From: CAZLPZ01 sp964607245
GTDB taxonomy: Bacteria > Pseudomonadota > Alphaproteobacteria > Micavibrionales > Micavibrionaceae
Length of the DNA stretch: 64,000 nt
NCBI GenBank assembly: GCA_964607245.1
Contig: CAZSIB010000007.1
Span: 1-64,000 of the forward strand
Direction: 5' to 3'
Below, piece by piece: positions 1 to 8,897 of this stretch; position 1 is the first letter of the stretch, and every line of letters starts with the position of its first letter. Below the pieces are notes generated by a model. It was given only the letters and a program-made list of their open reading frames with translations. It ran no database searches and was not told the DNA's origin. The position numbers and the translations under genes were made by a program.

Positions 1-163
1 TTGTAACGCGCGCCTCTATGTCGCGCCCATTCAAGTGAAAGTACTGTCGTAAAGGAAGCAAAGACAAGAACTCGAGCAAACGAATCAAACCCGTTTTTCC
101 CCTTGTCGCTTATTTCTCATGGTTCTGAACGCATTTATTTCCCCCCTGACACGGAAGACAACA

Positions 164-790
164 ATGATCCTCGATCCGAATGGCCCGGAAACCCCCGCGG
201 CTGATCTTTCTTTGGTTTCACAAGGCACCACGACTCTTGACGCTCCAGCCTCGCGGCGCGATGTGTTGCACGTCGCGGCCGGTCTTGCGGCAACGGGCTT
301 CCTGTCGTGTGGCATGGTCAAGCCTGTGCTCGCGGTACCGAATACGGGTGCCCACCGCGTCTATTTTCGCAACACCCATACGGGCGAAAGCTTTAACGGC
401 GTCTACCGCGTTGGAAATAAATATCTCCCCGAGGCGTTTGATCAAATTACGCATTTACTGCGTGACTATCGGAACAATGAATCTTTTCCGGTGGATCCGC
501 GCGCAATTGATATTCTTTATGTCGTTCAGCGGACGCTCGGCACCACCGAACCCTATCAAATTCTGTCGGGTTATCGTTCGCCCCGGACGAATGCCATGCT
601 CGCGCGGGTGAGTTATGGCGTGGCGCGGAATTCGCTGCACATGACCGGCCAAGCGATTGATGTGCGTCTCGATGATAAAAGCTCGGGTCATATTCGCGAT
701 TGCGCCACGCGGCTTCATGCGGGCGGAGTTGGGTACTATCCCAAGTCTAATTTTGTGCACATTGATAGCGGGTTATTCCGGACCTGGTAA
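164..790 (+). CDS. Tat-exported DUF882/YcbK-type M15 peptidase
   Basis: This 208-residue protein resembles the YcbK/DUF882 branch of the M15 zinc peptidases, which act on periplasmic peptidoglycan. The putative zinc ligands are visible: H159 and D166 in HMTGQAID, and H199 in FVHID. A conserved GYRSPRTN segment lies at about 136–143. The N-terminus carries a twin-arginine motif (SRRDVL, residues 30–35) followed by a hydrophobic stretch, so export by Tat is likely. I start at the ATG at 164 because GGAAG lies six bases upstream; the in-frame ATG at 119 has no clear ribosome site. The gene stands alone and is followed by a terminator. The exact bond cleaved cannot be read from the sequence. Confidence 0.85.
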   Translation: MILDPNGPETPAADLSLVSQGTTTLDAPASRRDVLHVAAGLAATGFLSCGMVKPVLAVPNTGAHRVYFRNTHTGESFNGVYRVGNKYLPEAFDQITHLLRDYRNNESFPVDPRAIDILYVVQRTLGTTEPYQILSGYRSPRTNAMLARVSYGVARNSLHMTGQAIDVRLDDKSSGHIRDCATRLHAGGVGYYPKSNFVHIDSGLFRTW

Positions 791-817
791 TAAACATAAT
801 ATATAACCTCTTATGAA

Positions 818-845
818 CCGGGCGCCTTTGGCGCCTGTTTCTTTT
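818..845 (+). terminator. Rho-independent terminator after the M15-type peptidase gene
   Basis: GGCGCC-TTT-GGCGCC forms a six-base-pair GC-only stem at 821–835, followed by a T-rich run. It sits about 30 bases after the stop codon. The following 240 bases up to pnp hold no gene that I can support; they probably carry the pnp promoter and leader. Confidence 0.7.
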
Positions 846-1088
846 TGGGGCTTGTTCTCGTGGTTTACTCAGAACATCTCTTTGACTTCCTTTCTATTTC
901 ATGCGATAACCGCGCCGATGCTGGTGCGGATGAATGACGCGGTTTTTTGATTTCCATCGGCGGTTGACTGTTAAACACAGGCGCAGGTTGAAAAAACATG
1001 TGTTTTGCTGTCTACCGTACGTGATATCGCTCTTTATCCAAAAGCATCATATAGAAAACTAATATATTGAATTAAAAGGATAAATTGT

Positions 1089-3242
1089 ATGTTTAATCAT
1101 GTGCGCAAAGCGATCCGCTTTGCTGATAAAGAAATCATTCTAGAAACGGGAAAGATTGCGCGTCAGGCGGATGGCGCGGTTCTGGCCACCATGGGCGGGA
1201 CAAGTGTTTTGTGTACGGCGGTCGGTGTGCGCGAGGTGAAACCGGGTCAGGACTTCTTTCCGCTGACCGTTCATTATCAAGAAAAATCCTTTGCGGCGGG
1301 GAAAATTCCGGGCGGGTTCTTTAAGCGTGAAGGTCGCCCGACGGAATATGAAGTGTTGACCAGCCGCTTGATCGACCGCCCGATCCGTCCGCTTTTCCCC
1401 GAAAACTTCTTTAATGAGGTTCAAGTGGTTTGCACGACCGTCTCGTATGACCTTGAAAATCCGGCGGATATCGTCGCCATGATCGGTGCATCGGCGGCGC
1501 TCACCTTGTCCGGCATTCCCTTTATGGGCCCGGTGGCGGGCGCGCGGGTTGCCTATCTGAACGGGCAATACGTGATCAACCCAACGAATGCTCAAGTTGC
1601 CGAATCGGATCTGGAACTTGTTGTGGCGGGTACCGCCGAAGGCGTTTTGATGGTTGAATCCGAAGCCAAGGAACTTTCGGAAGAGGTGATGCTGGGGGCC
1701 GTGATGGCCGGGTGGGATGCGTTCCAACCGGTGATTAAAGGGATTATTGAACTCGCCGAAACTGCCGCCAAGGAACCGTGGGATGTGACGCCGGTCAAAC
1801 CCGAAATCAAAGCGATGGCGGATCAACTGGCCAAAGATTATTCAGGCGACCTCGCGGCGGCGTATGGCGAACGGGCCAAAGCCGCGCGCCGTGCGCAAAT
1901 TGATGCCGTGCGGGCGCGTGCGGTTGCGGCGCTTACCAATGACGCGGCTGGGATTTCGGCCGATGTGGTCGCCGGGAAATTTCATGATTTGGAAGCCAAG
2001 ATTGTGCGCACCCAGATCTTGGAAAAAGGATCGCGCATTGATGGTCGCGACACCAAGACCGTTCGCCCGATCGTGGCCGAAGTGGGAATTTTGCCGCGCA
2101 CGCATGGATCGGCGCTTTTTACCCGTGGAGAAACCCAGGCTTTGGTCGTGACAACGTTGGGCACCGGCCAAGATGAACAAATCATCGACAGTTTGGATGG
2201 TGAATACCGCGAAACCTTTATGTTGCACTATAATTTCCCCCCGTATTCGGTGGGTGAAGCAGGGCGTATGGGATCTCCTGGTCGTCGTGAAGTTGGCCAC
2301 GGCAAACTCGCCTGGCGCGCGATTCATCCCTTATTGCCGAAGAAAGAAGATTTTCCGTACACCATTCGCACGGTTTCTGAGATTACCGAATCGAACGGGT
2401 CCTCATCGATGGCCACCGTGTGCGGTACATCGCTTTCCATGATGGATGCGGGCGTGCCGCTTGCGCGCCCCATTGCCGGGATTGCGATGGGCTTGATTAA
2501 AGAAGATCAGAAATTTGCGGTTTTGACAGATATTCTGGGCGATGAAGATCATTTAGGTGATATGGATTTCAAGGTCGCCGGAACAGATCGCGGTGTGACC
2601 GCCCTTCAGATGGATATTAAAATCACATCAATCACTAAGGAAATTATGCAGATTGCGCTGGAACAAGCCAAGCAAGGCCGGATGCATATCTTGGGTGAAA
2701 TGAACAAGGCTCTGAACACTGCGCGCGATTCGATCAGTGAATTTGCGCCGCAGATTGCCACGTTGCAAATCCCGACCGAGAAAATTCGTGAAGTGATTGG
2801 CACGGGTGGTAAGGTCATTCGCGAAATCTGCGAAGTGTCGGGTGCCAAGGTGGACATTGAAGATGACGGTTTAATCAAGATCGCTTCGCCCAGCTTTGAG
2901 TCCATTGAAAAAGCGCTCGAGATGATCCGTGCGATCACCGAAGAACCCGAAGTTGGAAAAATCTATACGGGTAAAGTCGTGAAGATCATGGATTTTGGTG
3001 CGTTTGTGAATTTCATGGGGGCGCGCGACGGTCTGGTCCATATCTCGGAACTGGCTGATTACCGCGTGGGTAAAGTCACCGATGTGGTTCAAGAAGGCGA
3101 TGTCCTGAAGGTCTTGATGATGGGCGTGGATGATCGCGGCAAGATCAAATTGTCGCGTAAGCGCGTGGATCAAGAAACCGGGGCACTCATCGAGATTGCG
3201 GCCAAACCTCGCCGGGATGATAGCGAACGTGAGGCCGGGTAA
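1089..3242 (+). CDS. pnp: Polynucleotide phosphorylase
   Basis: PNPase degrades RNA 3'→5' by phosphorolysis and is a core part of bacterial mRNA turnover. The 717-residue length is normal. Two RNase PH domains flank an all-helical linker; the second contains the conserved GSPGRREVGHGKLAWRA region. A KH domain follows (GxxG in IGTGGKVIREI, about 573–583) and a C-terminal S1 domain begins near GKVVKIMDFGAFVNF. An AAAGGA-type ribosome site precedes the ATG. rpsO, the common upstream partner of pnp, is absent, so the gene appears to be transcribed from its own promoter in the preceding gap. Confidence 0.97.
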   Translation: MFNHVRKAIRFADKEIILETGKIARQADGAVLATMGGTSVLCTAVGVREVKPGQDFFPLTVHYQEKSFAAGKIPGGFFKREGRPTEYEVLTSRLIDRPIRPLFPENFFNEVQVVCTTVSYDLENPADIVAMIGASAALTLSGIPFMGPVAGARVAYLNGQYVINPTNAQVAESDLELVVAGTAEGVLMVESEAKELSEEVMLGAVMAGWDAFQPVIKGIIELAETAAKEPWDVTPVKPEIKAMADQLAKDYSGDLAAAYGERAKAARRAQIDAVRARAVAALTNDAAGISADVVAGKFHDLEAKIVRTQILEKGSRIDGRDTKTVRPIVAEVGILPRTHGSALFTRGETQALVVTTLGTGQDEQIIDSLDGEYRETFMLHYNFPPYSVGEAGRMGSPGRREVGHGKLAWRAIHPLLPKKEDFPYTIRTVSEITESNGSSSMATVCGTSLSMMDAGVPLARPIAGIAMGLIKEDQKFAVLTDILGDEDHLGDMDFKVAGTDRGVTALQMDIKITSITKEIMQIALEQAKQGRMHILGEMNKALNTARDSISEFAPQIATLQIPTEKIREVIGTGGKVIREICEVSGAKVDIEDDGLIKIASPSFESIEKALEMIRAITEEPEVGKIYTGKVVKIMDFGAFVNFMGARDGLVHISELADYRVGKVTDVVQEGDVLKVLMMGVDDRGKIKLSRKRVDQETGALIEIAAKPRRDDSEREAG

Positions 3243-3252
3243 ATTTGGCGCG

Positions 3253-3297
3253 GATCCCCTTGCAAAAGGGGATCAAATGCCCCATAAACGGGGCCCA
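3253..3297 (+). other. Two consecutive hairpins downstream of pnp
   Basis: GATCCCCTT-GCA-AAGGGGATC (3253–3274) is a perfect inverted repeat. A second small hairpin follows at about 3279–3294 (GCCCC–GGGGC). Neither is followed directly by a T-run, so they may stabilise the pnp mRNA end or act as an imperfect terminator before rpsU. Confidence 0.45.
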
Positions 3298-3379
3298 AGA
3301 GTTTTAAAGAATTTTTAGGGTGCGGTGTCTTTAGGGTTTTTTCCCCGGCACCGATTGAACCACCCGAACCAGAAAGCAG

Positions 3380-3589
3380 GTGATTATCATCGTTAGCGTA
3401 AATGTCCGTGACAATAACGTCGAACAGGCGCTTCGCGTCCTCAAGAAAAAGATGCAGCGCGAAGGCTTGTTTCGCGAAATCAAGATGCGGCGTAACTACG
3501 AAAAGCCGTCCGTGAAAAAAGCGCGTGAAGCCGCCGAATCCGTGCGTCGTTGGCGCAAACTGGACCGCAAGCGTAAAGAGCGGGAATAA
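3380..3589 (+). CDS. rpsU: Small-subunit ribosomal protein S21
   Basis: This 69-residue, very basic protein has the S21 signature: VRDNNVEQALRVLKKKMQRE, then RRNYEKPS, then a Lys/Arg-rich tail. S21 binds the 30S platform and helps initiation. The start is uncertain. The GTG at 3380 gives an N-terminus a few residues longer than typical S21, but I see no in-frame ATG close to the conserved core. A strong terminator follows at once, so the gene is a single transcription unit or the last in one. Confidence 0.93.
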   Translation: MIIIVSVNVRDNNVEQALRVLKKKMQREGLFREIKMRRNYEKPSVKKAREAAESVRRWRKLDRKRKERE

Positions 3590-3601
3590 ATGAGAGATCA
3601 T

Positions 3602-3633
3602 AAAAACGGCCCTGAAAACAGGGCCGTTTTTTA
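3602..3633 (+). terminator. Rho-independent terminator after rpsU
   Basis: AAAACGGCCCTG-AAAA-CAGGGCCGTTTT is a perfect 12-base-pair stem followed by further Ts, starting about 12 bases after the rpsU stop. Confidence 0.93.
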
Positions 3634-3759
3634 TTTGTGGGATATTCGGTACGGATCGTTTTGTTTGGATATTGGATACGCTGCGGTGCAGTTTGACAAA
3701 AATGTGGCCCTGTTGCCTAATCTTGCGGGTGAAGTTTTAAAAAACAAAAGGCAGCGCAC

Positions 3760-4875
3760 ATGAAAATCGGATGTCCAAAAGAAATCAAACCGCAAGAACA
3801 CCGCGTGGGCTTGGTTCCGGCGTCAGTCAAGGAATTAATCGCGGCGGGGCACACCGTTACGGTTCAAACGGGTGCGGGCGCCGGAATTGGCTTTACCGAC
3901 GATCATTACCGCCAGGTTGGCGCGACCATCGCTCCCGATGCGGCAGCGGTTTTTAGCACCGCCGACATGGTGATCAAGGTCAAAGAGCCCCAGGCCGTTG
4001 AACGTGCGCAACTGAAAAAAGATCAAATTCTTTTCACGTATCTTCATTTGGCCCCCGATCCCGATCAGGCCGCGGATTTGGTCAAAAGCGGCTCTATTGC
4101 GATTGCCTATGAAACGGTGACGGGGGGCGATGGGCGGTCTCTTCCTCTTTTAACCCCGATGTCCGAAGTTGCGGGTAAACTTTCGGCACAAATCGCTGCG
4201 CATTATCTGATGAAACATCAGGGAGGTTTGGGACGATTGATGGGCGGTGTGCCAGGCGTGCCGCCCGCGCGCGTCCTCGTGTTGGGCGGTGGGGTCGCCG
4301 GAACAAACGCCGGACGCGTGGCCGCCGGGATGGGCGCGGACGTCACGATTTTGGAACGAAACTCGGACCGTTTGCGCCAATTGGATGATTTATTCAAGGG
4401 AACCGTCACGGTTTTGTATTCCGATGCCGACACGGTGGATACGTTATTGCCCCAGATGGATGTTGTCATTGGGGCGGTCTTGTTGCCGGGGGCGGCGGCC
4501 CCGCGCCTTGTGACTCGCGCGCATCTGAAGACCATGAAACAAGGCGCGGTCATGGTCGATATCGCGATCGATCAGGGGGGGTGTTTTGAAACATCGCGGA
4601 TCACCACGCATGCGGATCCTGTTTTTATCGTGGACGGTGTTCTGCATTATTGCGTTGCCAACATGCCGGGGGCCGTGCCGTTGACCTCTGCGCTGGCCCT
4701 GAACCAAGCTGTCCTGCCCTATGCGCTAAAACTTGCGAATTTAGGGTGGCGCGCCGCGCTCAAAAACGATTCTAATTTCAGGAATGGATTAAACGTTGCG
4801 CAGGGGCACGTGACCCACAAGGCTGTCGCTGCCGCGCTCGGGCAGCCCTATAAACCCGCAGAGGAGTTGGTTTAA
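3760..4875 (+). CDS. ald: Alanine dehydrogenase
   Basis: This NAD-dependent enzyme interconverts L-alanine and pyruvate plus ammonia. The 371-residue length is typical. The start MKIGCPKEIKPQEHRVG is diagnostic of the alanine dehydrogenase/PntA N-terminal domain. The substrate loop YLHLAPDPD carries the conserved histidine, and the Rossmann motif VLGGGVAGTNAG occurs at about residue 171. The C-terminal region contains the conserved VANMPGAVP segment. A purine-rich AAAAGGCAG precedes the ATG. The gene is monocistronic as far as can be seen. Confidence 0.96.
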   Translation: MKIGCPKEIKPQEHRVGLVPASVKELIAAGHTVTVQTGAGAGIGFTDDHYRQVGATIAPDAAAVFSTADMVIKVKEPQAVERAQLKKDQILFTYLHLAPDPDQAADLVKSGSIAIAYETVTGGDGRSLPLLTPMSEVAGKLSAQIAAHYLMKHQGGLGRLMGGVPGVPPARVLVLGGGVAGTNAGRVAAGMGADVTILERNSDRLRQLDDLFKGTVTVLYSDADTVDTLLPQMDVVIGAVLLPGAAAPRLVTRAHLKTMKQGAVMVDIAIDQGGCFETSRITTHADPVFIVDGVLHYCVANMPGAVPLTSALALNQAVLPYALKLANLGWRAALKNDSNFRNGLNVAQGHVTHKAVAAALGQPYKPAEELV

Positions 4876-5082
4876 CCAAGAAACTCAGGTTTATTCCCGA
4901 AGTCCTGTGGTGTTTTATTTATTAACGCTTGAATGTCCATTTTAACGCGGGCGAAGAGTTCTTGCCTTTCTGAACCCTAACTTATGTTGGGGTGACCGCT
5001 TTGTGTTTATCTTTCTTCTTTATTTTACCTTCTTTTTCTCATTTTTTCTTTGTTGCTCTCTTATTTTATCGGCATCTGAACC

Positions 5083-5219
5083 CCGGTGTGATTTTTGTTC
5101 AAAATCACACCGGAGCAGCGCGCTGTCCGCGTGGTGGGGGTTTCGATCTTTTTTCGGACGGTGGATTTAACCGACAGCGTCGAAAACGGGTCTTCCCCCT
5201 CTGGTGGTGCACTCCATTA
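5083..5219 (-). ncRNA. Candidate structured small RNA divergent from rne
   Basis: Read on the minus strand, a promoter at 5254–5226 would start a transcript near 5219. It can fold through GGGGG…TTTCGA pairing with TCGAAA…CCCCC and GCTGTC pairing with GACAGC, and it closes with a perfect 13-base-pair hairpin (5113–5083). It matches none of the RNA families whose consensus I know (6S, SRP RNA, tmRNA, RNase P, common riboswitches). The final hairpin lacks a T-run, so the 3' end is uncertain. A 16-codon ORF begins in it but is not convincing. Confidence 0.35.
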
Positions 5220-5225
5220 AGAGAC

Positions 5226-5254
5226 AATATAAGCAAACAATCCCGAAATGTCAA
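5226..5254 (-). promoter_or_regulatory. Near-consensus sigma-70 promoter, minus strand
   Basis: On the minus strand this reads TTGACA, 17 bases, TATATT. Both boxes and the spacing fit the housekeeping consensus closely. It points away from rne towards the structured element at 5083–5219. Confidence 0.55.
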
Positions 5255-5284
5255 GTATTATTTTTAAAAAAGTGATGATTTTTG

Positions 5285-5314
5285 TTGCGTTAGGAATATT
5301 AGCAAATCTATATA
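5285..5314 (+). promoter_or_regulatory. rne: Possible rne promoter
   Basis: TTGCGT and TATATA are separated by 18 bases in an AT-rich stretch. If used, it gives rne a leader of about 515 bases. This is a pattern match only. Confidence 0.3.
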
Positions 5315-5838
5315 AAATACGTCAAATATTCTTTCTTTGCTTTTTGATGCGCCTCTCCTGTAGGATAGGACATCACGTGCGACACGGTTTGTTTTTGGTG
5401 GTTTTAGCATAGCGTTGTTTGAAAAGGGTTTCGCTAGCTGCCGATAGACCGTTGACGGAATGGACGAAAGCGGTCCGGTTTGGGGCCTTTGGCCGCCCGG
5501 GGAGATTGAGAAAAGGCGTGTATCGACCTTTTTACCCGGACGATCAATGGGGCGAAATTTTCCCAAGATCGGAAGAACGATCATCCAGATTTGGACCTTG
5601 GCTTTTCTAGGGGACAATCTGGATCTCACGCTCTCGTTATCTCATTTTGTCAAACAAGTGATGACCACGATGAACCTTGGGGTCCTGACGATCAGGTCTG
5701 TACTCCGCGCGCGTATCGGTTCATGGGTGTAGGGATGTCGTCGCACCACCTCTCATCGATGAACCAGGACCAAACGCGGGCGCGGGATTTTTGTGCAGGC
5801 CCTTTTGTGGCCCCGCCCTATTTGGAGAATTTTTTAAG

Positions 5839-8634
5839 ATGACAAAACGTATGCTGATTGATGCCACACACCACGAAGAGACACGCGTGATTGTGATGGA
5901 TGGACAACGCCTGACGGAATTTGATTACGAAAGTCAGTTTCGTCGTCAATTAAAGGGCAATATTTTCTTGGCCAAAGTAACGCGGGTAGAACCCAGTTTA
6001 CAGGCGGCCTTTGTAAACTTTGGCGGGAACCGTCATGGGTTTTTGCCCTTCTCGGAAATTCATCCGGATTACTATCGCATTCCGGTTGCTGATCGCGAAG
6101 AATTACTGGCCGAACAGCGCCGCATGGAAGAAGAAGTGGCCCGCCGCGAGGCCGAGGAAGAGGCCGAGGAAGAAGCGCGTCTTGCCCGTGGCGACGCCGG
6201 AATGGATGGAAACGGCGAGGATGACGGGTTTGTCGCCCCTGCCGAGGCGATTGAGGGCGATGACCAGGGCGATGTCGCGGCTGATTCGTTATCAGATTCC
6301 GCCGAAGGCGATGAGGACGATCAGGGTGACGACTCTGAAGATGAAAATGGTGAAGAAGATGCCGATGCAGATCGTGCGGGTGATTTCGAGGTAAATACCC
6401 CCCAGGCACATGACGCGCAGGAACTGGCGCTTGATGAAACGGGCTATGTGCATGAAGAAATTGATTTAACCCTGCCCGAGGACACAAACGATGATTCCAA
6501 ACCCGATGGGGATGATGAATCCGCCGGACGGGAAGATGAAGGTCGCGGAGATGGTCGCGCGCGCGGACGTGGGTGGCGGCGTGGGAATGGCCGTGGCCGG
6601 GGCGGAAATGGCCATGGGAATGGGGGGCGGCGTTATATGGGCGCACGGCGTCACCGGTCGCAAGATGAAATGAACGAAGATGGCCCCGCGGGACTGCACG
6701 CGCGGTTTCGTCGTCGGTATAAAATTCAAGAGGTTATTAAACGTGGCCAGATTATGCTCATCCAGGTGTCCAAGGAAGAGCGCGGGAATAAAGGCGCGGC
6801 TGTCACGACGTATCTGTCCTTGCCGGGTCGGTATTGCGTTTTAATGCCGAACAGCCCACGCGGGGGCGGCGTGTCGCGCAAGATTGGGAATTTTGCGGAT
6901 CGGCGGCGTCTCAAATCGATGCTCAAATCCCTCGAGATTCCGTCCGGCATGTCGGTGATTTTACGGACGGCTGGGGTTGAACGATCGGAAGCCGAGATCA
7001 AGCGTGATCATGATTATTTGCTGCGCCTTTGGGATAATATTCGCGAGATGACGCTCGCCTCCAATGCGCCAGCGTTGATTTACGAAGAAGGTGATTTGAT
7101 CAAACGGTCGATCCGGGATATTTACAGCCGCGATATTGATGAATTGTTGATCGCAGGTGAAAAGGGATATGAAGAAGCGCGCGATTTCATGAGCGTCTTG
7201 ATGCCGGGACACGAAGAAAATATCAAGCTTTATGAAGACAAAAAAATCCCGCTCTTCCATCGGTATCAAGTAGAAAGCCAGATCACGGAAATCGGCGAGC
7301 CGATTGTGCAACTGAAATCCGGGGGATATCTGGTGATCAACCAGACTGAGGCGCTGGTCGCGATTGACGTGAACTCAGGTCGCGCGACGAAAGAGCGTCA
7401 TATCGAAGAGACAGCGCTCAAGACCAATCTGGAAGCGGCCGATGAAGTTGCGCGCCAATTGCGCCTGCGTGATTTGGGTGGTTTGGTGGTCATCGACTTT
7501 ATTGACATGGAAGACCGGCGGAATAATGCCAAGGTCGAGCGCCGATTAAAAGATGCGCTGGCGTCCGACCGCGCGCGTATTCAGGTGAGCCGGATTTCAA
7601 CCTTTGGCTTGCTGGAACTCTCGCGTCAACGGTTAAACCCGTCCTTGACCGAAGCGCAGTTTCAAAAATGCCCGCATTGTCACGGATTTGGATTTATCCG
7701 GTCGGTGGATTCGGCGGCCATTCTGGCGTTGCGTGCGCTTGAAGACGAAGGGGTACGGGGCCGCGCAAAACGCGTGACACTCCATATTCCGAACGATATC
7801 GCGCTTTATATCTTGAATGAAAAACGCAAGATGCTGGCCGCAATTGAAGAGCGATACGGCTTTACCGTTTTGATTCATGTTGATCCGTCGCTCGCCCCCT
7901 CAGGGTATCTGGTTGAACCGATGAAGGCAGAAGTGGTTGACGCCGACGATGCGGATGGGGATGACGGGGCAGAACCTGCGCGTGCACGGAAAAAACCGGT
8001 CGCCATGGAGCATGCGCTTGAAGATGACGCATCGGGTGAGGAAATGTCGGATGTCGATCAAGGGGATAGTGCATTTCCGGGGCAAGATCATCTTGATGAA
8101 GGTGATGTCAGCGACGAAAATTTCAATCGTCCCGATGTTGAGCCGGATGGTGATCACGAACAGCGCCGCCGCGACCGTGGCCCCCGTCGTGCGCCGCGCC
8201 GGGGAAATAACCGCGACCGCGATAATGCCGGAGGAGGAGCCTCATCGGGCTCGGACGCACCGGGCCGGAATCGTGACGATCGCCCACGTCGGGGAAAATA
8301 TGGTCCGCGCCGTGGTCCGGGGAACAAAAATAATCGCTCTCGTGATGACCGTCCCGCCCGTATGGCGGAAGGGGACTCTTTTGAGAGAGGTGATCGCGGC
8401 GGAAGTCGTGAACAAAATAACCGCCCATCCGTTGAGATAGGGGCCCCGTCGGTTCCTGCGTCGCCTGCACCCAAGGCGGAGCCTACATTCTTTGTTGCCA
8501 AACGCCGATCTGCAAGCGAGGGAGGGGCAAGTGTGCCCGCGCCGGATCATGCGGCGTCTGCACCCTTGGCCGATATGGGCGGGGGGGACCCGTCAGCGCC
8601 CAAGAAAAAAGGCTGGTGGAGCAAGTTTAGTTAA
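5839..8634 (+). CDS. rne: Ribonuclease E
   Basis: RNase E is the endonuclease that starts mRNA decay and matures rRNA and tRNA. The 931-residue protein begins MTKRMLIDATH. The S1 domain (from about 35) is interrupted by a long insertion (about 95–285) that is first acidic and then Arg/Gly-rich, as seen in other alphaproteobacterial RNase E proteins. The DNase I-like core has the catalytic aspartates in AIDVNSGR (about 510) and VIDFIDMED (about 553). The zinc-link CPHC lies near 611–614. The C-terminal third is a low-complexity acidic and RG-rich scaffold ending in GWWSKF. I start at 5839, preceded by GGAG and TTAAG, rather than at an upstream ATG that adds 16 unrelated residues. Confidence 0.95.
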   Translation: MTKRMLIDATHHEETRVIVMDGQRLTEFDYESQFRRQLKGNIFLAKVTRVEPSLQAAFVNFGGNRHGFLPFSEIHPDYYRIPVADREELLAEQRRMEEEVARREAEEEAEEEARLARGDAGMDGNGEDDGFVAPAEAIEGDDQGDVAADSLSDSAEGDEDDQGDDSEDENGEEDADADRAGDFEVNTPQAHDAQELALDETGYVHEEIDLTLPEDTNDDSKPDGDDESAGREDEGRGDGRARGRGWRRGNGRGRGGNGHGNGGRRYMGARRHRSQDEMNEDGPAGLHARFRRRYKIQEVIKRGQIMLIQVSKEERGNKGAAVTTYLSLPGRYCVLMPNSPRGGGVSRKIGNFADRRRLKSMLKSLEIPSGMSVILRTAGVERSEAEIKRDHDYLLRLWDNIREMTLASNAPALIYEEGDLIKRSIRDIYSRDIDELLIAGEKGYEEARDFMSVLMPGHEENIKLYEDKKIPLFHRYQVESQITEIGEPIVQLKSGGYLVINQTEALVAIDVNSGRATKERHIEETALKTNLEAADEVARQLRLRDLGGLVVIDFIDMEDRRNNAKVERRLKDALASDRARIQVSRISTFGLLELSRQRLNPSLTEAQFQKCPHCHGFGFIRSVDSAAILALRALEDEGVRGRAKRVTLHIPNDIALYILNEKRKMLAAIEERYGFTVLIHVDPSLAPSGYLVEPMKAEVVDADDADGDDGAEPARARKKPVAMEHALEDDASGEEMSDVDQGDSAFPGQDHLDEGDVSDENFNRPDVEPDGDHEQRRRDRGPRRAPRRGNNRDRDNAGGGASSGSDAPGRNRDDRPRRGKYGPRRGPGNKNNRSRDDRPARMAEGDSFERGDRGGSREQNNRPSVEIGAPSVPASPAPKAEPTFFVAKRRSASEGGASVPAPDHAASAPLADMGGGDPSAPKKKGWWSKFS

Positions 8635-8641
8635 AGCGATC

Positions 8642-8681
8642 GAGAAATAGGTCAAATTTGAAATAAATTTGGCCTATTCTC
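8642..8681 (+). other. Long imperfect hairpin after rne
   Basis: GAGAAATAGGTCAAATTT-GAAAT-AAATTTGGCCTATTCTC pairs over 17 or so positions with a few mismatches. It lies eight bases after the rne stop and has no T-run, so it may protect the rne 3' end rather than terminate. Confidence 0.5.
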
Positions 8682-8817
8682 AACGTGGTATTCATCTTTA
8701 TCTGAGATACTGAAAGTATCGGCGGATGGGAATGTGGCCCGCGCCGACCGGATAAACGGTAAAATAGAGGCGAGTTGAACGGAATTTCAGTTTGTGTGTG
8801 ACCCTGTGAACTTCTTG

Positions 8818-8848
8818 AGGCCAACGGTAACGTTGGCCTTTTTCTTTT
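8818..8848 (+). terminator. Strong rho-independent terminator
   Basis: AGGCCAACG-GTAA-CGTTGGCCT is a perfect stem followed by TTTTCTTTTT. It lies about 185 bases downstream of the rne stop, unusually far, so the intervening 8690–8817 may be an extended 3' UTR or a separate small RNA. Confidence 0.92.
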
Positions 8849-8897
8849 TGGAGGACAGGTGATATAGTGGGCACCTATTATTTGGAGCATCAACCAC

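Larger units (their letters stand above)
4876..5838. other. 960-base region between ald and rne with divergent promoters and a structured element
   Basis: I find no convincing protein gene here. It holds a weak hairpin after ald (CCCTAAC-TTAT-GTTGGGG, 4975–4992), a 70-base pyrimidine-rich tract (about 5001–5070), and a 13-base-pair perfect hairpin (5083–5113). It also holds a minus-strand promoter of near-consensus quality (5226–5254), a possible plus-strand rne promoter (5285–5314), and about 510 bases of putative rne leader. Long autoregulatory rne leaders are known in enterobacteria; a similar role here is inference. Confidence 0.6.

Noticed and set aside
1140..2327. Long minus-strand frames inside pnp
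   Set aside because: They are shadows of a strongly conserved gene in a codon-biased region and lack start signals.
5083..5113. Perfect hairpin read as a terminator of ald
   Set aside because: It lies over 200 bases after ald and has no T-run on either strand, so I describe it as part of a structured element instead.
4992..5267. Open frame of 91 codons in the ald–rne gap
   Set aside because: It runs through the pyrimidine tract and the hairpin, giving a Phe/Leu-rich then Arg-rich product without a ribosome site; this reflects base composition, not coding.
5264..5629. Minus-strand frame in the rne leader
   Set aside because: No ribosome site, no recognisable protein features, and it overlaps the probable rne promoter and leader.
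5834..6646. Long His/Pro/Arg-rich frame antisense to the rne insertion
   Set aside because: It mirrors the acidic and Arg/Gly-rich low-complexity part of rne; the sense frame is clearly the gene.
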